Shown one piece after another: positions 23,750 to 35,870 of a stretch of 64,000 bases of DNA. Source of the DNA: Panaeolus papilionaceus (lineage: Eukaryota; Basidiomycota; Agaricomycetes; Agaricales); NCBI GenBank assembly GCA_015501605.1, contig JADNRZ010000028.1, positions 124,001-188,000 of the forward strand, read 5' to 3'. The number at the start of each line of letters is the position of its first letter. The first letter of the stretch is position 1. The notes beneath the pieces were generated by a model. That model was not told where the DNA came from. It saw nothing but the letters and a program-made list of their open reading frames with translations, and did no database searches. The position numbers were made by a program, and so were the translations under genes.

Positions 23750-24480
23750 TGAGCGCTTGTTGAATTTAACCCCAAAGGACTGTAAAGACGTCCTCGAACG
23801 GAGGCCGTCGCATAACCTGTGGTGATGACAGGTGTGAGTGGTGGAGAAACAGGAGAGGAGACTACAATATGTGGGTAGGAATAAAATCACGTTCAACAAG
23901 CCTGCACAAAATATTGAAACAAATGCAAGAACGGCACACACCTCGACCATCAGGCGTGCAGGCGAATGACCATGTCATATATTTCAAGCTGATCTCTCTC
24001 TGCTGGGCTGGTGTGTCCATATTGCGGATATCGTAGATATGGAAGAGGTGGCTAGCCATGGCAACGACCAAGGTGTTATTGACATGGTCAATAGCGTAAA
24101 TTCTCTCTGGTGTATCATATTGGGATTGTTGGGCTTTGGCGGTCTGTGGATCCCAGAAACGCAGTGTGCGGTCTCATGAACAAGTAATGAGTGGCTCTAC
24201 ATGAAAATAAAGAAGAATTAAAGATGAGTTTGGCCAGCCAGAAAGCCAAAAATCGAAAGACTTTACAATTTCCATGCACGGATGTCATTGAACAAATGAT
24301 GTCAGAATGTTGCCCCAAATTCATGATTATTTCTAAATTCAAGTCCAAATACATCAATGTGCATTTTCAATAAGAAAAGTAAAGCGTAAACTCATGGTAT
24401 CCCATGCTGAGACGAGTAGGTGGCCTGGGTTTGCGGGCGAGAATTGCAGTAATGAAACACTGTTAGTGGTAATGGGGTTG
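23750..24480 (-). pseudogene. BUB3: BUB3-like mitotic-checkpoint WD40 protein, pseudogene with introns
   Basis: Four exon pieces in order match a Bub3/Rae1-type WD40 protein. Near 24,470-24,400: SVSLLQFSPANPGHLLVSAW. Near 24,340-24,265: LDLNLEIIMNLGQHSDIICS. At about 24,194-23,945: DRTLRFWDPQTAKAQQ, YDTPERIYAIDHVNNTLVV, ASHLFHIYDIRNMD and EISLKYMT. Near 23,820-23,790: GYATASVRGR. Introns are retained (for example acceptor CATGTAG before EPLITCS; donor after PDGRG). The Trp expected in the SWDRTLRFWD motif is a TGA stop at 24,174-24,176. About 40 residues between the first two pieces are missing, and the C-terminal blades are not visible. Bub3 normally holds Bub1/BubR1 at kinetochores; this copy cannot encode it. 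Confidence 0.8.
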
Positions 24481-25900
24481 AAATATTGCTTGCCTATAAA
24501 GAGTGTTTTTCAAGGAAAGAGCGATGAAGGAAGAGAAAAACATACCAAAACCAGACAACTAAATGACGAAACACATCCATATCATAAACAAACCACCAAC
24601 AGTAGGAAAGGAAGCAACAACCAATCAAAAACCAGACGGACAATATTGCCGTACCCCATGACAATCACCCCGTCGTTGGTGTTGGTTAGGGGGGTGACCT
24701 ACAGCACGATGAGGCGAGACACGCCATTCACATTCCAGTTTCATCAGGTAAGGAATTAGCCTTCATCCTAGACCCTGACCCAGCTGGATGGAGGGCGGAT
24801 GAGAAAGAGAAACACAAGAAACGTTGAGCAATGGATAGTCAGCCCAATTGTGCTGTTAATTTATTGTCAGTGTACATGCATATTAGAGTTGTCAAAAAGG
24901 TTTACCTTGAATCAACTCTTTCTCATCCATCGCACTAATTCCAATCTCCTGCATCGTCGTGGTATCCTCCTGTCATCCCTCTTCTTCCCCTATTCAACTC
25001 CCTTCATCAACCTCCTTCTCTGCAGAAGTGAAACATCCTTTTGTGAATGTCAGTTTGGAAGGGGAAACTGCCTGCTATCTGCATGGCCAACTCCTCTAGG
25101 GCAGAGGGAAAGATGTGATGTATAAAGCCAACTCCAAGGAGACAATGAGGGAGACAATGAGAAGAATTGAATCTGAAACTACATATCAGCTAGACTCGTA
25201 ATATAAGAGTTAAATTGCGCACTTAATTGCTATTCTACTGCCTGATTGCTTCTGGGCGATCGGGGAAAAGGTCTGAGTCGGTAAACGTCCCCCTATATTG
25301 TGTTTAAAGAGATGATATCTGCTGTGATAGACATGAGTTATATGCACACATATAAAAGACAGTTGGCAGTAGTTTGACTTACTTGATTACTACAAAAACA
25401 CAGCTACTCGAAGAGCACAAGAGTTGCACAAATAAAACGACAGTCTCACATAAAGCCTTCCAATATAATCTTGCACAAACAAAGATCGCCGAGTTCTGAT
25501 TATCGGGAAATTCGCAGTGGTACACAAGGTTCTCTGAGAAGGTTAGAGAGACAGACAATCCTGTTGAGAGTTGGGTAAGAATATAATATATTTAAACATT
25601 TTGTTGATACGATCCACTTACCAAAGCTCCAACTTGAAAAGTTTACGTTGATGCATTGCCTGGTAGAAGGCCCGCAACTGACACACCCATGCAGAGGGTT
25701 TCCTTCCTAGTTACAAGGTGTGTAATACTAACTCAAAAAATTATGCTGCATTCAAAGCATGACTGGTGATATGCAATTTATAATGTCTTGCCAGAGAAGG
25801 GCCTGGCCTCCATTCAGTCAGGGACACTTTTACGGCTTAAATACATCATTTCTAGCTCCTAGTGCCACCCTGTCACATCATATGTGCTCATATACTCCAG
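24481..25900. other. 1.4 kb without a recognisable gene
   Basis: Short frames only. Frames of about 110-120 codons at 24,394-24,759 and 24,799-25,125 (plus) lack motifs; the first overlaps the BUB3 remnant antisense. A TATA-like element (TATAAAAG) lies at about 25,350. Confidence 0.3.
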
Positions 25901-27297
25901 ATGCCAGCATTGACTGACTTTTTTTTTACTTACAATGCACAGTACCAGCATCATGTTAATCACACCTTCCATTATCGCCAAGAAAGGCATGATAATCATT
26001 TCTCGGACCAATTGTCGACTAACGAGCAAGTTACAACGATGATGTAGTCATCCTTTCGATTTTTCACAGTTTAGCGTTCATAACAACTACCCTTCGGCTG
26101 CTTCGCAGGTATCAAGTTCATAGGGTCTGGTGGGACGACTTCTGGGCGCTATGTGCATTGTTATGTGCCATAGTGACTTACTCAGTTTTCTGGATTCGCC
26201 TAACCGACTTGAACAGTGAGTCATTGTATCTTTAGAAATAGGTCCAGTCATCCTCATCATCACTTCTAAGACTATCGAAATGCACTTACCTTGACGATCA
26301 TGATGGCTGCTAATATTGCTGGGGTATGGTGCGTTAGTGAACCCCCTTTGCTTCAAACCGTATTTTTACCAGTTGGTGTTTGACAGGTGTGCCAGAATAT
26401 CCGTAGCGGTCACTCTCGTCAGGCTTCTCAACAAGGGAAGGTTTAAGACCATTTCAAAAATTGTTACAGTGGCTTTAAGCATTGATGGGGGTGTTTTGGT
26501 TCTCCTAAGAATACTCAATTGCAACACAAAATTTGACAAGCCACCTTATTGTAAGACCCCTCGTACTGTTGTATACCTGGAACTCATCTGTAAGCTGTCT
26601 GTGCTCCACCTTCTGTTAACACCTGATATCTTAATGTCAATTTTCAGTGGACCTCTTGGCTGATGCATGGCTTGTTGCTGCCCCATTGGTCATGCTCTAT
26701 CAGGCAAAACACCTATCTGTGAAGCATCGCCAGATCATAACATGGGTTTTCTCTTGTGGATTATTAACCCCAGCAACAAGCATTTTGCATCTATCATGTC
26801 TCATTACTCGCCAAGACAAACTAGCAGAGGTTACTGCTCATGTCCAGGTAATTAAATGGAATGTTGTTTTTCATTGTTGAGCTGACTTGAGATTTCTATT
26901 GTCTGTTCTTTTTATTTTTAAGTAGCTCGGGGTCGCTATTGTTGTATGCAACCTTCTTGTTCTTGTCACATATGTCTATCGAAAAATCCAGTCCCGTGAA
27001 GAGACACACACATTGACCTCACCTAGGATTTTCACTATCCACACAGGACCCAATTTAACAACCCCCACACCACTTACTTCCATGCCTGAATCAGTATTGC
27101 ACACCGCTGAAACCAGAGATTTTGACCTAACTGAGCTCGGCTCTTCGATGCTCGGTGGCTCTAGCCGTGACATGGACACTGTGCTTCATACCATCAATAC
27201 AAATACCCCAACAGAAACATCGAATGATTTCAAGGGTTCAGCACAAACGACCAGTAGCACTGGTAAATGCCTTCACTCAAGCCTCAATAGTACTTAG
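25901..27297 (+). CDS. rhodopsin-like fungal integral membrane protein, multi-exon
   Basis: Exons 26070-26215, 26271-26323, 26373-26589, 26648-26847 and 26926-27297 join in one open frame of about 328 residues. Intron 26590-26647 ends CAG and intron 26848-26925 ends TAG. Hydrophobic segments include FWALCALLCAIVTYSVFWI, the ISVAVTLVRLL segment, VALSIDGGVLVLLRIL, AWLVAAPLVMLY and LGVAIVVCNLLVLVTYVY, followed by a hydrophilic Thr-rich tail. The order RVWWDD..., ARIS..., DLLADAWLVAAPL..., VCNLLVLVTYVYR matches a large Agaricomycete family of plasma-membrane proteins of unknown function with a rhodopsin-like fold. The first exon is uncertain: an ATG at 25,901 with a donor at about 26,014 (GTCGAC) keeps frame. 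No disabling change in exons 2-6. Confidence 0.65.
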
Positions 27298-27584
27298 GCT
27301 CATTAGGTTGCATAAGAATTAAAGTTAATATTAATAACCTTATTCTCCGCATTACACTTGCATTGCACTCTTTACTATTGTCGTTACCCCATCAACCATT
27401 GCTTTTTATCTTTTTATTTTTATTTTATAGTTACAAGGACCATCCTGTGGTAGTTTCCTTCAACCTTTTCCTTTCCCTTTACTAGAATTTGGTGCCCTGG
27501 TATTTTACGCTGTTTGTCCTATCTGTGGTTGGCCATTTCCTGTTATTTTATCTGATTCTTTATTTTAATTGATAATGTGAGTTA

Positions 27585-27835
27585 AGTGCAAGTAGCTGAA
27601 GACCTACCATGACGATGATAAGGACATATATGATGGTGAAGATGGCAGAGAGGATGTGGCGGTACCAAAACTCTCTCCCCCGCTTATGCAACTGGAGGTC
27701 CCTTTCTTAATCAAAACAAAGACTACAGGTACAGAGTGGAAACGGCAACAGGGGCAATGAGGAGGGAAGGAGTGCAATGCAGTCAGGGCGTCGTGAAAGA
27801 TGAGCCATGAACACTGACACATTTATTTCTCTCCT
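27585..27835 (-). repeat. Spt5-like repeat, copy 2 (5' part only)
   Basis: The reverse complement aligns with 56,700-57,030 (landmarks: CATGGC..TCTTTCACGACGC, GCCGTTTCC.CTCTGTA.CTGTAGTC, TCCTTATCATCGTCATGGTAGGTCTTC). It stops before the acidic NPFLDLEA exon, so only the upstream region is present. The 290 bases before it (27,298-27,584) are AT-rich 3' flank of the membrane-protein gene. Confidence 0.55.
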
Positions 27836-29100
27836 CCGGGCCCCTCAACATTCCATCCTCCTGTCTCTCTTCCATATCTCTTTGTCGACTATTTATTTAC
27901 ACTGCGCTCTAATGAACAATGTCCCTCGTATTTTTTTCCTCATCAGATCAATCTTGGTGTTACAGTCTTCTTGAGTAGTGTGGCCTTTATATTACCCATG
28001 CATTCCATTCATGATCTCATCTACTGATCCATGTTTAAGAGCGAAACCCTTATCAAGGTTGTACACTCGATATTTCAATACCACTAGGGCATGTAGTCCT
28101 GACCTAACACAGGGGTGTGCTTGTGGCAATCATAACGCCTAGGGACATCCCTCCATTCCCCTGTACATTCTGAAACTGTGTCATTGATACCGAACCCCTA
28201 CATAAAAGTACGCAAATATGAATCGAAAACATTCATTTGACATGGGCATCTTCAGAAAGTTGGATAACGAGAGGATGAGGTGGAAGAACTATGCCACCCA
28301 TTTGAACAGCATCTTGAAAAACTTGGTAAATCTCTTGTACTGATGCTGATGACTCGTGAAATGGGCAATGGTTCCACCGGGACATATAGCATCGGCGATG
28401 TGTCGATATCAACGGGATGTACAAAGCTGGAATAATTACAACTGAAGAGACCATTGATGACGGCGACACTGGACGACTGTGAGCTGAAAATACGATGACT
28501 AGGGCTGAATGAGCCCCAAACTGATGACAGCGGCGACTGATCATGAACGCCAACAACGGTAGCTATGTAGAACGACTGTTTGACAACTGAGACATGTTGA
28601 AACCCACACAGACACGGCTGGCGGCACTGGGACATTGCTGAGACGAGAAAAAAAACCAAAATGAGAGCACATACTGAATCTGGAGAGGACAGCAGAGATT
28701 CAAACTTGAACAGTAAGCTAGCATGCAGTTGATATACAAACTACCAAGTGGGCTATCTACCAAAAGGAAAGGGAGGGTTTTAAGACGATGTAGAGGGATG
28801 GAGGGACAAACGATTTGGCAGGAGAAACCCCATAGCTATAGGGTTTTAAGACACGGGAGGGAAGGAGGGACAACAGTTTGGCAGGGGGGAGTCTAACCTA
28901 GCAGGGTAGAAGTTGTGGGGGACTCGTATGAGCGATAATTGTCATAAGGAATGCGATGACAGAATATGAAAGCAAAACCATCGGGGCAGAAAGGATGAGA
29001 GTTCAGGCCTAAAAGAAAGATAGATCGTAGCACAGAAAACGAGGAGATATATACATGACGAGGGAGATTCATCTAGTAGTAATCCTCCTCTCCTGGTTGA
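27836..29100. other. no recognised gene; two open minus-strand frames
   Basis: Minus-strand frames 28,659-28,252 and 28,556-28,233 overlap in different frames and are Ser-rich (SSQSSSVAVINGLFSCN). Neither shows a motif. 28,770-29,050 contains purine-rich direct repeats (GGGAGGGTTTTAAGAC and GGGTTTTAAGACACGGGAGG, near 28,774 and 28,841). I would not call a gene. Confidence 0.25.
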
Positions 29101-29109
29101 ACCCGTGCC

Positions 29110-31650
29110 CTTGACTCGACATCGACGACGACGACGAATCCTTCATCTCTGGTTTATGACACAGGATCACAATACCAGTCGTAGCCAATGACAGCAGAGC
29201 AAGAGAGACATGAAGATAGAGGCACGAGAGAAGTAGGAGAATGTGGGGATGGGGAGGAATGTGACGGAGGTGCTGGGGATGATGGCAGCCTGTATACGAA
29301 GCACTTTAATGTATGTGACAAGATGAGAAAGAAGGAAACTTACGAAGATACAGGAAACCCCTCCTACAATAAGGATAGGATTCGACCTCAGATTCCCCAT
29401 CATTGGCGCCTCCTCACCCGCACTCGACCTTGAATTACTGCTCGTATTCGTATTCTCAGTAAAGAGATACAGAATCCTGAGTAAGAGGTACTACGCCGTG
29501 ACAGTTTCGACAATATTGAAGGTGGAACGGTCTTGGTTGGAAGAGACTAGGTCGTTGGAGGCGTGTAGTTGTGCGTCGATCAGGCGGGCTTTGGGTGGGC
29601 GGAAGTAGGTCTGACACCAGAGGGCGACGCGGATGAGGATACGCGAGATGATGCGTGTTTCAATCCCGTTTTCGTCTAGTCTGTCCGAGGCTTATGATTA
29701 GTATGCTGAAGTACATTTAAATGAGGTAGACGTACCAGGGCCAAATGACGTCAACAACGTACCAAGCTCGTTGCATTGTTCCGGATTGCAGTGAGGCTAG
29801 GAGGGTAGGTCATGGTTGTCGAGGCGGAATTGCATTTGACGCGCAAGGTTTTCGCGGCGCAATGGGTGGGGCTGAGCAAGCAACATGGGTGGGGCGACCA
29901 TTGGTACGAGCATTGGGGTTGCAGAAAGTGTTCTCCTCAGAATAAAGTGGTAACACGTGGACTAGGGGGATAGACATTGCTTCGGGTGAATCGGCACATG
30001 TCAAGAGAGAAGATGCAGAAGGTGACAAGTGTGGAAATGAAGCGGAGTTGGGTTGTGGAACAACGATGTGGAGTTGGGGTAGGTATACGGGTGAGTGTAC
30101 GACCTCTTACTCTCGTGAACAAGTAGATTGAGTTCGTGTTTATCCTCCATCTCGTCTCCCTTGTCATCTCCAATTGTATGGGTGTGAGGTGGCGGTGGTA
30201 CAGGTCCAACCGTGGCGACTGATGGCGTGCCACTGCTGACAGTTGCTGCACTGGAGGTTAGAACTCCTATGCTCATTGTGCTAGAAAGTGGCGGCCGGAC
30301 ATCATCGGCACTCAATGGGGACAGTACACACTCCTCCATACTAGCTGTGCTCTCTGCAGACTGACGAGGTACAGAAAGCGACCCTGGTGGTTCAGGCGTA
30401 GCTGATGATACTTCTGAGTCTGCAGAGGGGATATGGTGTCGTCCATGCTGAAGGCTGATGTGTAGTCGTCGTTGTTGTTGATGAGGGTGATGAAGGTGAT
30501 GAAGGTGCTGGTGATAAGGGCGTCATCGTGAGCTACTCTCTTGGTGGCTTGCCAACCGCTGGTGAGATGTGCTTCACCTCGTCCACAACGACATCTCCCC
30601 CTTCATCTTTCCAACTCGACGCATCATCCTCCTTCTCAGCGCCATCCGCCAACACCCTGCTCCTCTCGGTTCTATATGATTTGCTTGTCGTACTGCTTGA
30701 CGGTCTCCAATGCACCACGCTTGGCATGGAAGACAGTGGTAAACTCTTCCTTGCTAACATGGTTGAAAACGTGATCCGAAAGCACCATGGTGAGGATGAT
30801 GCAACCTCCAAAAGGGTTGCCATGATGTTCTGACCTGCGAGTGAATCGGAGTGGGTGAGAAGGATGCGCATGGAGGCCAATCGGTGTGAGCGGGAGAACG
30901 TTACAAGACCAGGAGTCAAAAGCGAGGTGACGAGGCCAGGAATCACATTGGACATGAACGCATCTTTGATGAGGCTGGGTGAGATTTGGTAAATACTGCC
31001 AGTGTCCAAACTGAGGACATCGGTGATGGACTTGTCGGTAAGCCTGACGACGATGGCTTCACGCTTCATCTCTGAGAGATTACCATCTTCGACTTTAGCG
31101 ACAAAGCCAGTTATCTGGCCTTGAATAGATGAACAGATGGGTTGGGCGGAGATGTGATGAGGCGGCAAGGTGGAGGTGGTGTTCTTGTTGTTGTCCTTAG
31201 CAGCAGCAAGACCAGCAAGGGCGTATGGAACAGGGTGAGAGACAAGAACTTCCTTGTCCTTTGAGATGTAAATCTCACATTCCTGACGTCACTCTGCTGG
31301 GAGAGTCTCAACAAAGCTTTGATGCTTGTCCTCGTCTTCCTCGGCGGGGAAGATGACAAGTCGCACCGTCCAGGAAACATATTCCCTCAAAGCCCGGGTC
31401 AAGCCCTGCGCGGCTTCAACGTCACGACCCTCGGTGACAGACTACAGTAATCCAGATATTGAGCTTCTGCGGAACATTCAAGCCGGAGATTTCTTATTGG
31501 AGATCCATCTCTTGACTGAAGTTGTAGGTGTAGACAAGCACCAAGAACGAAGGCCGCCTTCTGCGCGATGACTGAGAAACGGAAGGGGTCGATGTGTTCC
31601 AGACCAAGTATCGCTCCGGTCATGTATGTCTTGTTGCTACGCATCTGTGC
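29110..31650 (-). pseudogene. broken multi-exon hypothetical gene
   Basis: Reading from high to low coordinates, several coding-like exons follow each other. 31,170-30,830 reads GQITGFVAKVEDGNLSEMKR and MRILLTHSDSLAGQNIMATL. 30,340-30,115 reads PVPPPPHTH...DEMEDKHELN. 29,810-29,745 reads LLASLQSG, then MQRAWYVVDVIWP, spliced (donor at about 29,737) to SDRLDENGIETRIISRILIR and RPPKARLIDAQLHASNDL. 29,435-29,330 reads PMMGNLRSNPILIVGGVSC, spliced to a hydrophobic end. An in-frame TAG lies at 29,491-29,493, and a TGA follows EDEDKHQSFVETLPAE near 31,290. The gene looks real in origin but is now interrupted. No family recognised. Its 29,790-30,290 segment recurs at 52.7-53.2 kb. Confidence 0.4.
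29790..30290 (+). repeat. direct repeat R3, copy a
   Basis: Aligns in the same orientation with 52,697-53,210: both begin GCAGTGAGGCTAGGAGGGTA and share the CATTGGGGTTGCA, GGTAACAC.TGGACT.GGGG and GGTGTGAGGTGG landmarks. It belongs to the minus-strand coding-like segment with VPPPPHTH. Confidence 0.7.
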
Positions 31651-31889
31651 TCAATCTTCGCTTATTGAGGTGAGGCCTTGAAGTGATGACGATTGGGGTG
31701 GAGGAGGTATGAGTGTGGAGCAGCCCCCCATAAGCACCAGGACTCGTGGCCCTTCGCCCACCGTTAGTACGGATGGAGGGAGACGGTGTACGCGTCGTGG
31801 ATGCTGATGATGGAGAGTTTGTCGAGGAAGAAAGAGATGTCGACGATGACAAAGTAGATGATTGGGAATGTGACGATGACCTTGGATCA

Positions 31890-33040
31890 TCATCTATCTA
31901 GTCTGTGGTGACCGTTAATCTGTCGAGCAAGGTCGGAAAAGCTCATCCTTGTATCCAACGATGAGGCATGACGGGGCCCCTTATGAGGAGTGGGTGAAGG
32001 TGAATTATTCGTTGATTGTTGTGGTGTGTACTGCATTAGAGGAGACGAGGCTGTGCCTACTAAGAAAGGACATAGGTCAGCCTTGACAACCCAGTAAATT
32101 AGCCAAAACGATTTTACCAGTTGTACCAATGCCATATATCAAATTGAAAGCACTGTAGACATGTGCGTCTGCCATGTGTCATCAGTAGGTGGCCGTAAAC
32201 TTCTTCACCAATGAGTAGTACTTACATCCAACATCTTCGATACTGTTGGCCACGCTGGCAAGCTCAGCAGTAACAGAAGCGAGAATGGACAAGATGAAGA
32301 AGGCTAGAATAACATTGTTGTCAAGATGAGATATTCAGAGTCCCGAAAAGACGCACATTGGACGGCAAACGATAGGATAAAGAGGGTGAGATGAACTTCT
32401 AAAATTAAAAGAATCCACCACTGGATAGTGAGAAGCAAACAGGAGGCTGTAACTCATTCAACAGCTCGTTTATCAGTGAGATGACCGTCCGGCGGCGAAG
32501 CTAAAAAATTGGGTGAGATTCATACCTCAACCATGGTTACATACACTTCATACTCACAAACGAGGGTCGGAAGAACTGCTGCAACAAATACCAGTCCAAC
32601 TTTGGACGAGTTGAGCCTCCGTACACTTTGAAGATGGAGCGGAATTGTGGGCTCCTGGTAACTGTATAGCACACCAAACGTACAATTGTTTAGCACTGAG
32701 TAAGAATCAATTTATAAGGATAAAAACATACCCATGCATGAACACAATAGACAATGGCATCAACATGCGAGATGATTTTGCAAGCTTGAGGATGATGCTG
32801 ACAAGTGAGAGTGACTTTGGAGGTGTCGCAACGGCAGGCACTGCTGTGGTAGCCGGCGATGCTGGATGGTCTTCCTTGGAATCAACAGTCGGAGAACTGG
32901 ATGTCACTGGTTCAGGAACGGCTTCCTTGATCTCTTCAACATCTGCCGGTTTTTCTTTGGTGGATGGAAGAATTTGCAGGCCATAACCCCATTGTAGGGT
33001 GACTTTCCTCTCAATGGCTTCAAGCTTCCACAGGAAGAGT
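31890..33040 (-). pseudogene. C-terminal half of an MFS transporter, pseudogene
   Basis: Exon about 33,040-32,732 starts in the cytosolic loop between the two halves of an MFS protein: EAIERKVTLQWGYGLQILPS, an acidic Pro-rich stretch, then LVSIILKLAKSSRMLMPLSI. It splices to 32,661-32,558 (EPTIPLHLQSVRRLNSSKVG, then VFVAAVLPTLV). A further exon reads SSPPDGHLTDKRAVE, then a TGA at 32,454-32,456 where family members have Trp, then VTASCLLLTIQWWILLI. The next exons read FFILSILASVTAELASVANS and DAHVYSAFNLIYGIGTTVG. After GTTVG the sequence changes to an unrelated Ser/Pro-rich frame ending at 31,890. The first six helices are absent upstream. Donor and acceptor sites are retained, so the copy came from genomic DNA. 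The original transporter resembles fungal multidrug/vesicular amine-type MFS members; substrate unknown. Confidence 0.7.
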
Positions 33041-33354
33041 GTTAAAGAACAAGACTCTGGGACGCTCTCCTGAGAGAGGCCCTCTATCAACCCAATCCAA
33101 GGAGATGGTACTCATTCAATAACAGTCTTTGTGTGGTGAGCATGTCATGGTGAAAATGTGAGTACATATAAGTAATGAGGAAAGAGACCTAAGGTAAGTA
33201 GCGTCTTATGTAAACGCATGCGTGGCAAAATACGATGTTGTACTGCTGTGTGAAGCATCGGCCTTCACCAGCAAGTCATGACCACGCCTTTCCCTACCTT
33301 CCCTATCGACCAAACGCACATGTGACGAAGCTCAAGGAAGAGGTCTGGAGGTAG

Positions 33355-35870
33355 GATGTCAAGGATGGTTGAACCCTCGGAATATGCCGAGAATATCACC
33401 GCCGCCATCCAGTGGCATCTACCAAACTCGATCCTTTCTTTCCTTCGGTATCGTTGTCGTCTGACCAGCCTCAGGCGCTACATCTCTCCCTGCGCTCTAG
33501 GGCAAGGTACCGCAGACTGGTGGTAAGTCTCATCATCATTGTGTCCTGTGGCTCACATACAACACTCATCTTCATCACCTCTACTAACATCGACTAACAT
33601 CTTGTTTTGTAAAGTCTCACTCCAGTGGACGGTGTTGTCCGGCCAGAGCCTAAGTCAAGGCAAAGCGAGCCAATTCCTCGCAGGTGCATCTTCCGCGCCT
33701 CATCATCCTTGGCCCCCACCAACCCATTTCGCGCCTATGATTGTGTTGTGTAGAAGAGCTGCCTGTGAGATTAGCACATCGGGTGAAAGAGCTTGATGAG
33801 CCACCGCAATAACCTCCACGGTATGCCGTCTACGGCTAAGAATTGGTATGCACAGAGTTTTGAGGTGATTTTACTGGTTTATGACCGATTTAGCTCTTCC
33901 CTTTCCTTGTTCTCTCTTGTCCTGTTGCTAGTTCATCGCACCTCTTCTCTACATCCTCGCTTTTGCTTTGGGCATCTCCCACTCTTCACTCTTCACTCCC
34001 TTTCTCATTGGAATCTGCACTTGGGTCCTCCAGAGATTATCGTTCCACTGCTTCCTTGATTTACATCGCTCTTTACTTCATACTCAATGCCACACGCCAC
34101 TTGCTGACCCTTGAAGTCCATTCATCCATTTATTCATTCATTCATTTTGTCGTCCCTCTGCATTTCATTTCATCTTGTTTCTTCTCGTTTCCATGTGTGG
34201 TTATGCCCTCTTCTATTGGTCTTCATTGGAGATGCCATTTATCTTCCCATCATCTCTTTTGTTTCCATTGCCGCGTCGCCGTTTACGACGCGTACCAGAT
34301 GACATCTCGTAACTTTAGCGGTCCCGTTATCTACCTTTCTCCTCCGCCCTTCAATCATCATTTTTTTTATGAGCTACATCCTCTGAAAGATTAGCTTATG
34401 GAAGGGTTTGGGTCGGTGGACAACGATGTATGTGGCGTGATGAGGGTTCTTTTTCTTGTTCTTCTTGGCCGTTTCCCGAGCAGCTGGGTGCTGTTCCACC
34501 GACGAGCTCTGTCGCCTTCGTATTTTGGTCACGACTGTGTTGTTTTTACCTGTGTTGGTTGTTGTGGGTGGGGTGACACGCGAGCGATGTACTATTCCCA
34601 ACTTTGCTTTTACCTTCACCAGGCTTGGGGGTGTGATGCTAGATTTGGGTGTAGTGCTCGTCAGGTTCATCCTGCTGCGCATTAAAGATCTTATCATCTT
34701 GCAGAGATACAAGGAAACGGTATTACATGTTTTGAGAGGGACGGGAGCATTCTCTTGCCCTTGTTTCTTTCTTAAAATGAGATGAGATGTGGGGTCGCAG
34801 GTTCAGATGGAGCTGAGTTTTTGTCCCCATCTGTCCATTTTTAAAAACGAGACTAGATTAGGGCCGGATGCCCAACCCATTTTTACGCGTTTTCATCACC
34901 CTGTGGTCGTTGGACAAGCGGGACGAGACATTTTATTTATCTTCTCGTTTTGGGAGTGCTGTGGTTGGGTTGATGATGCGACGGCGATGATCTGGGTGAG
35001 AAAGGCGAGAGTGTTGGTTGTTTTTCTCTCATCTTTTTATGCAACTCTTCCTCGTCCTTTTCTTTTCGCCGCGTGGTGTGTCTGGCACATCACTTCTCAT
35101 CATATTTTTTTTCTGTTTGAGGTGTCGAGTTCTAGTCTTTATGACATGCTAGTCACGTAAATATTTAACCCCTTCACCCCGCCCGTCTTTTTCATTGTTT
35201 ATTTCGTTATCTCTTTGAGATTCAGAGAAGACCCCTCGTATTATATTCCTTCATTTCTTTTCAATTTCTTACATTCCAGCTCTGTATCATCACTAACTTA
35301 TGCTCTTTTTAGGAGCTCCTCAATTTCTCTCCTATCACCCTGTCTCCAACGATCCGACAAGCTCTCCTATCAAACCACTCCAGCGATATGCACCTCCCCG
35401 AATCCAAACCCATCCCCTCTCTCACCGACTACGCGTTCCCTCCGCCTTCATCATCCCTATACAACCCCGTCAACGGTAACGGTAACGGCAACAATGTCAA
35501 CATGCACCGTCTACGTGTGCCCTCTGCCCATGGAGAGACGCTACTTTGCCTATACACAGCGCATCAACTGGCGGCCCGAAGAGCAAGACTACAACAAGCG
35601 CTTCACCAAGCTCCTTGAGCATATCAAGTCACGGTACGACCCCACTGTTACGACAGTTGCGCAGGGTGTGTTGGAGTGGAAGAATAACGTGAATACGGGG
35701 CATATTGGGCTGGATATGCAGGCTTAGTTGGATCGGTTTTATAAGAGTCGGATTGTTGCTTTGAATACTCAGAGTACACATGAAGATCATGTGGGATAAT
35801 TTGTACCACGGCGGTAAGCCGTCTCCTTACTTCATTGAGATCCTATATTGACTACCTTGACCAGAACGTT
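33355..35870 (+). pseudogene. mitochondrial pyruvate dehydrogenase kinase (PDK), pseudogene copy 1
   Basis: PDK landmarks appear in order but in different frames. Near 33,480-33,520: a short RYRR piece before a GTAAGT donor. 33,612-33,690: VLSGQ-SLSQGKASQFLA. 33,750-33,795, after an intron ending GTGTAG: ELPVRLAHRVKELDE. 33,800-33,870: NLHGMPSTAKNWYAQSFE. 35,310-35,400: ITLSPTIRQALLSNHSSDMH. 35,530-35,727: RRYFAYTQRINW, FTKLLEHIKSRYDPTVTTVA and QGVLEWKNNV. A stop follows at LDMQA, then LDRFYKSRI. The C-terminal GHKL ATP-binding domain is absent. Between the WYAQSFE and ITLSPTIRQ parts lie about 1.3 kb of unrelated sequence that is also present in copy 2. PDK normally phosphorylates the E1 subunit of pyruvate dehydrogenase in the mitochondrial matrix; this copy cannot. 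Confidence 0.75.

Noticed and set aside
30528..30833. Plus-strand 101-codon frame
   Set aside because: Antisense to a longer minus-strand frame with better composition; no motif.
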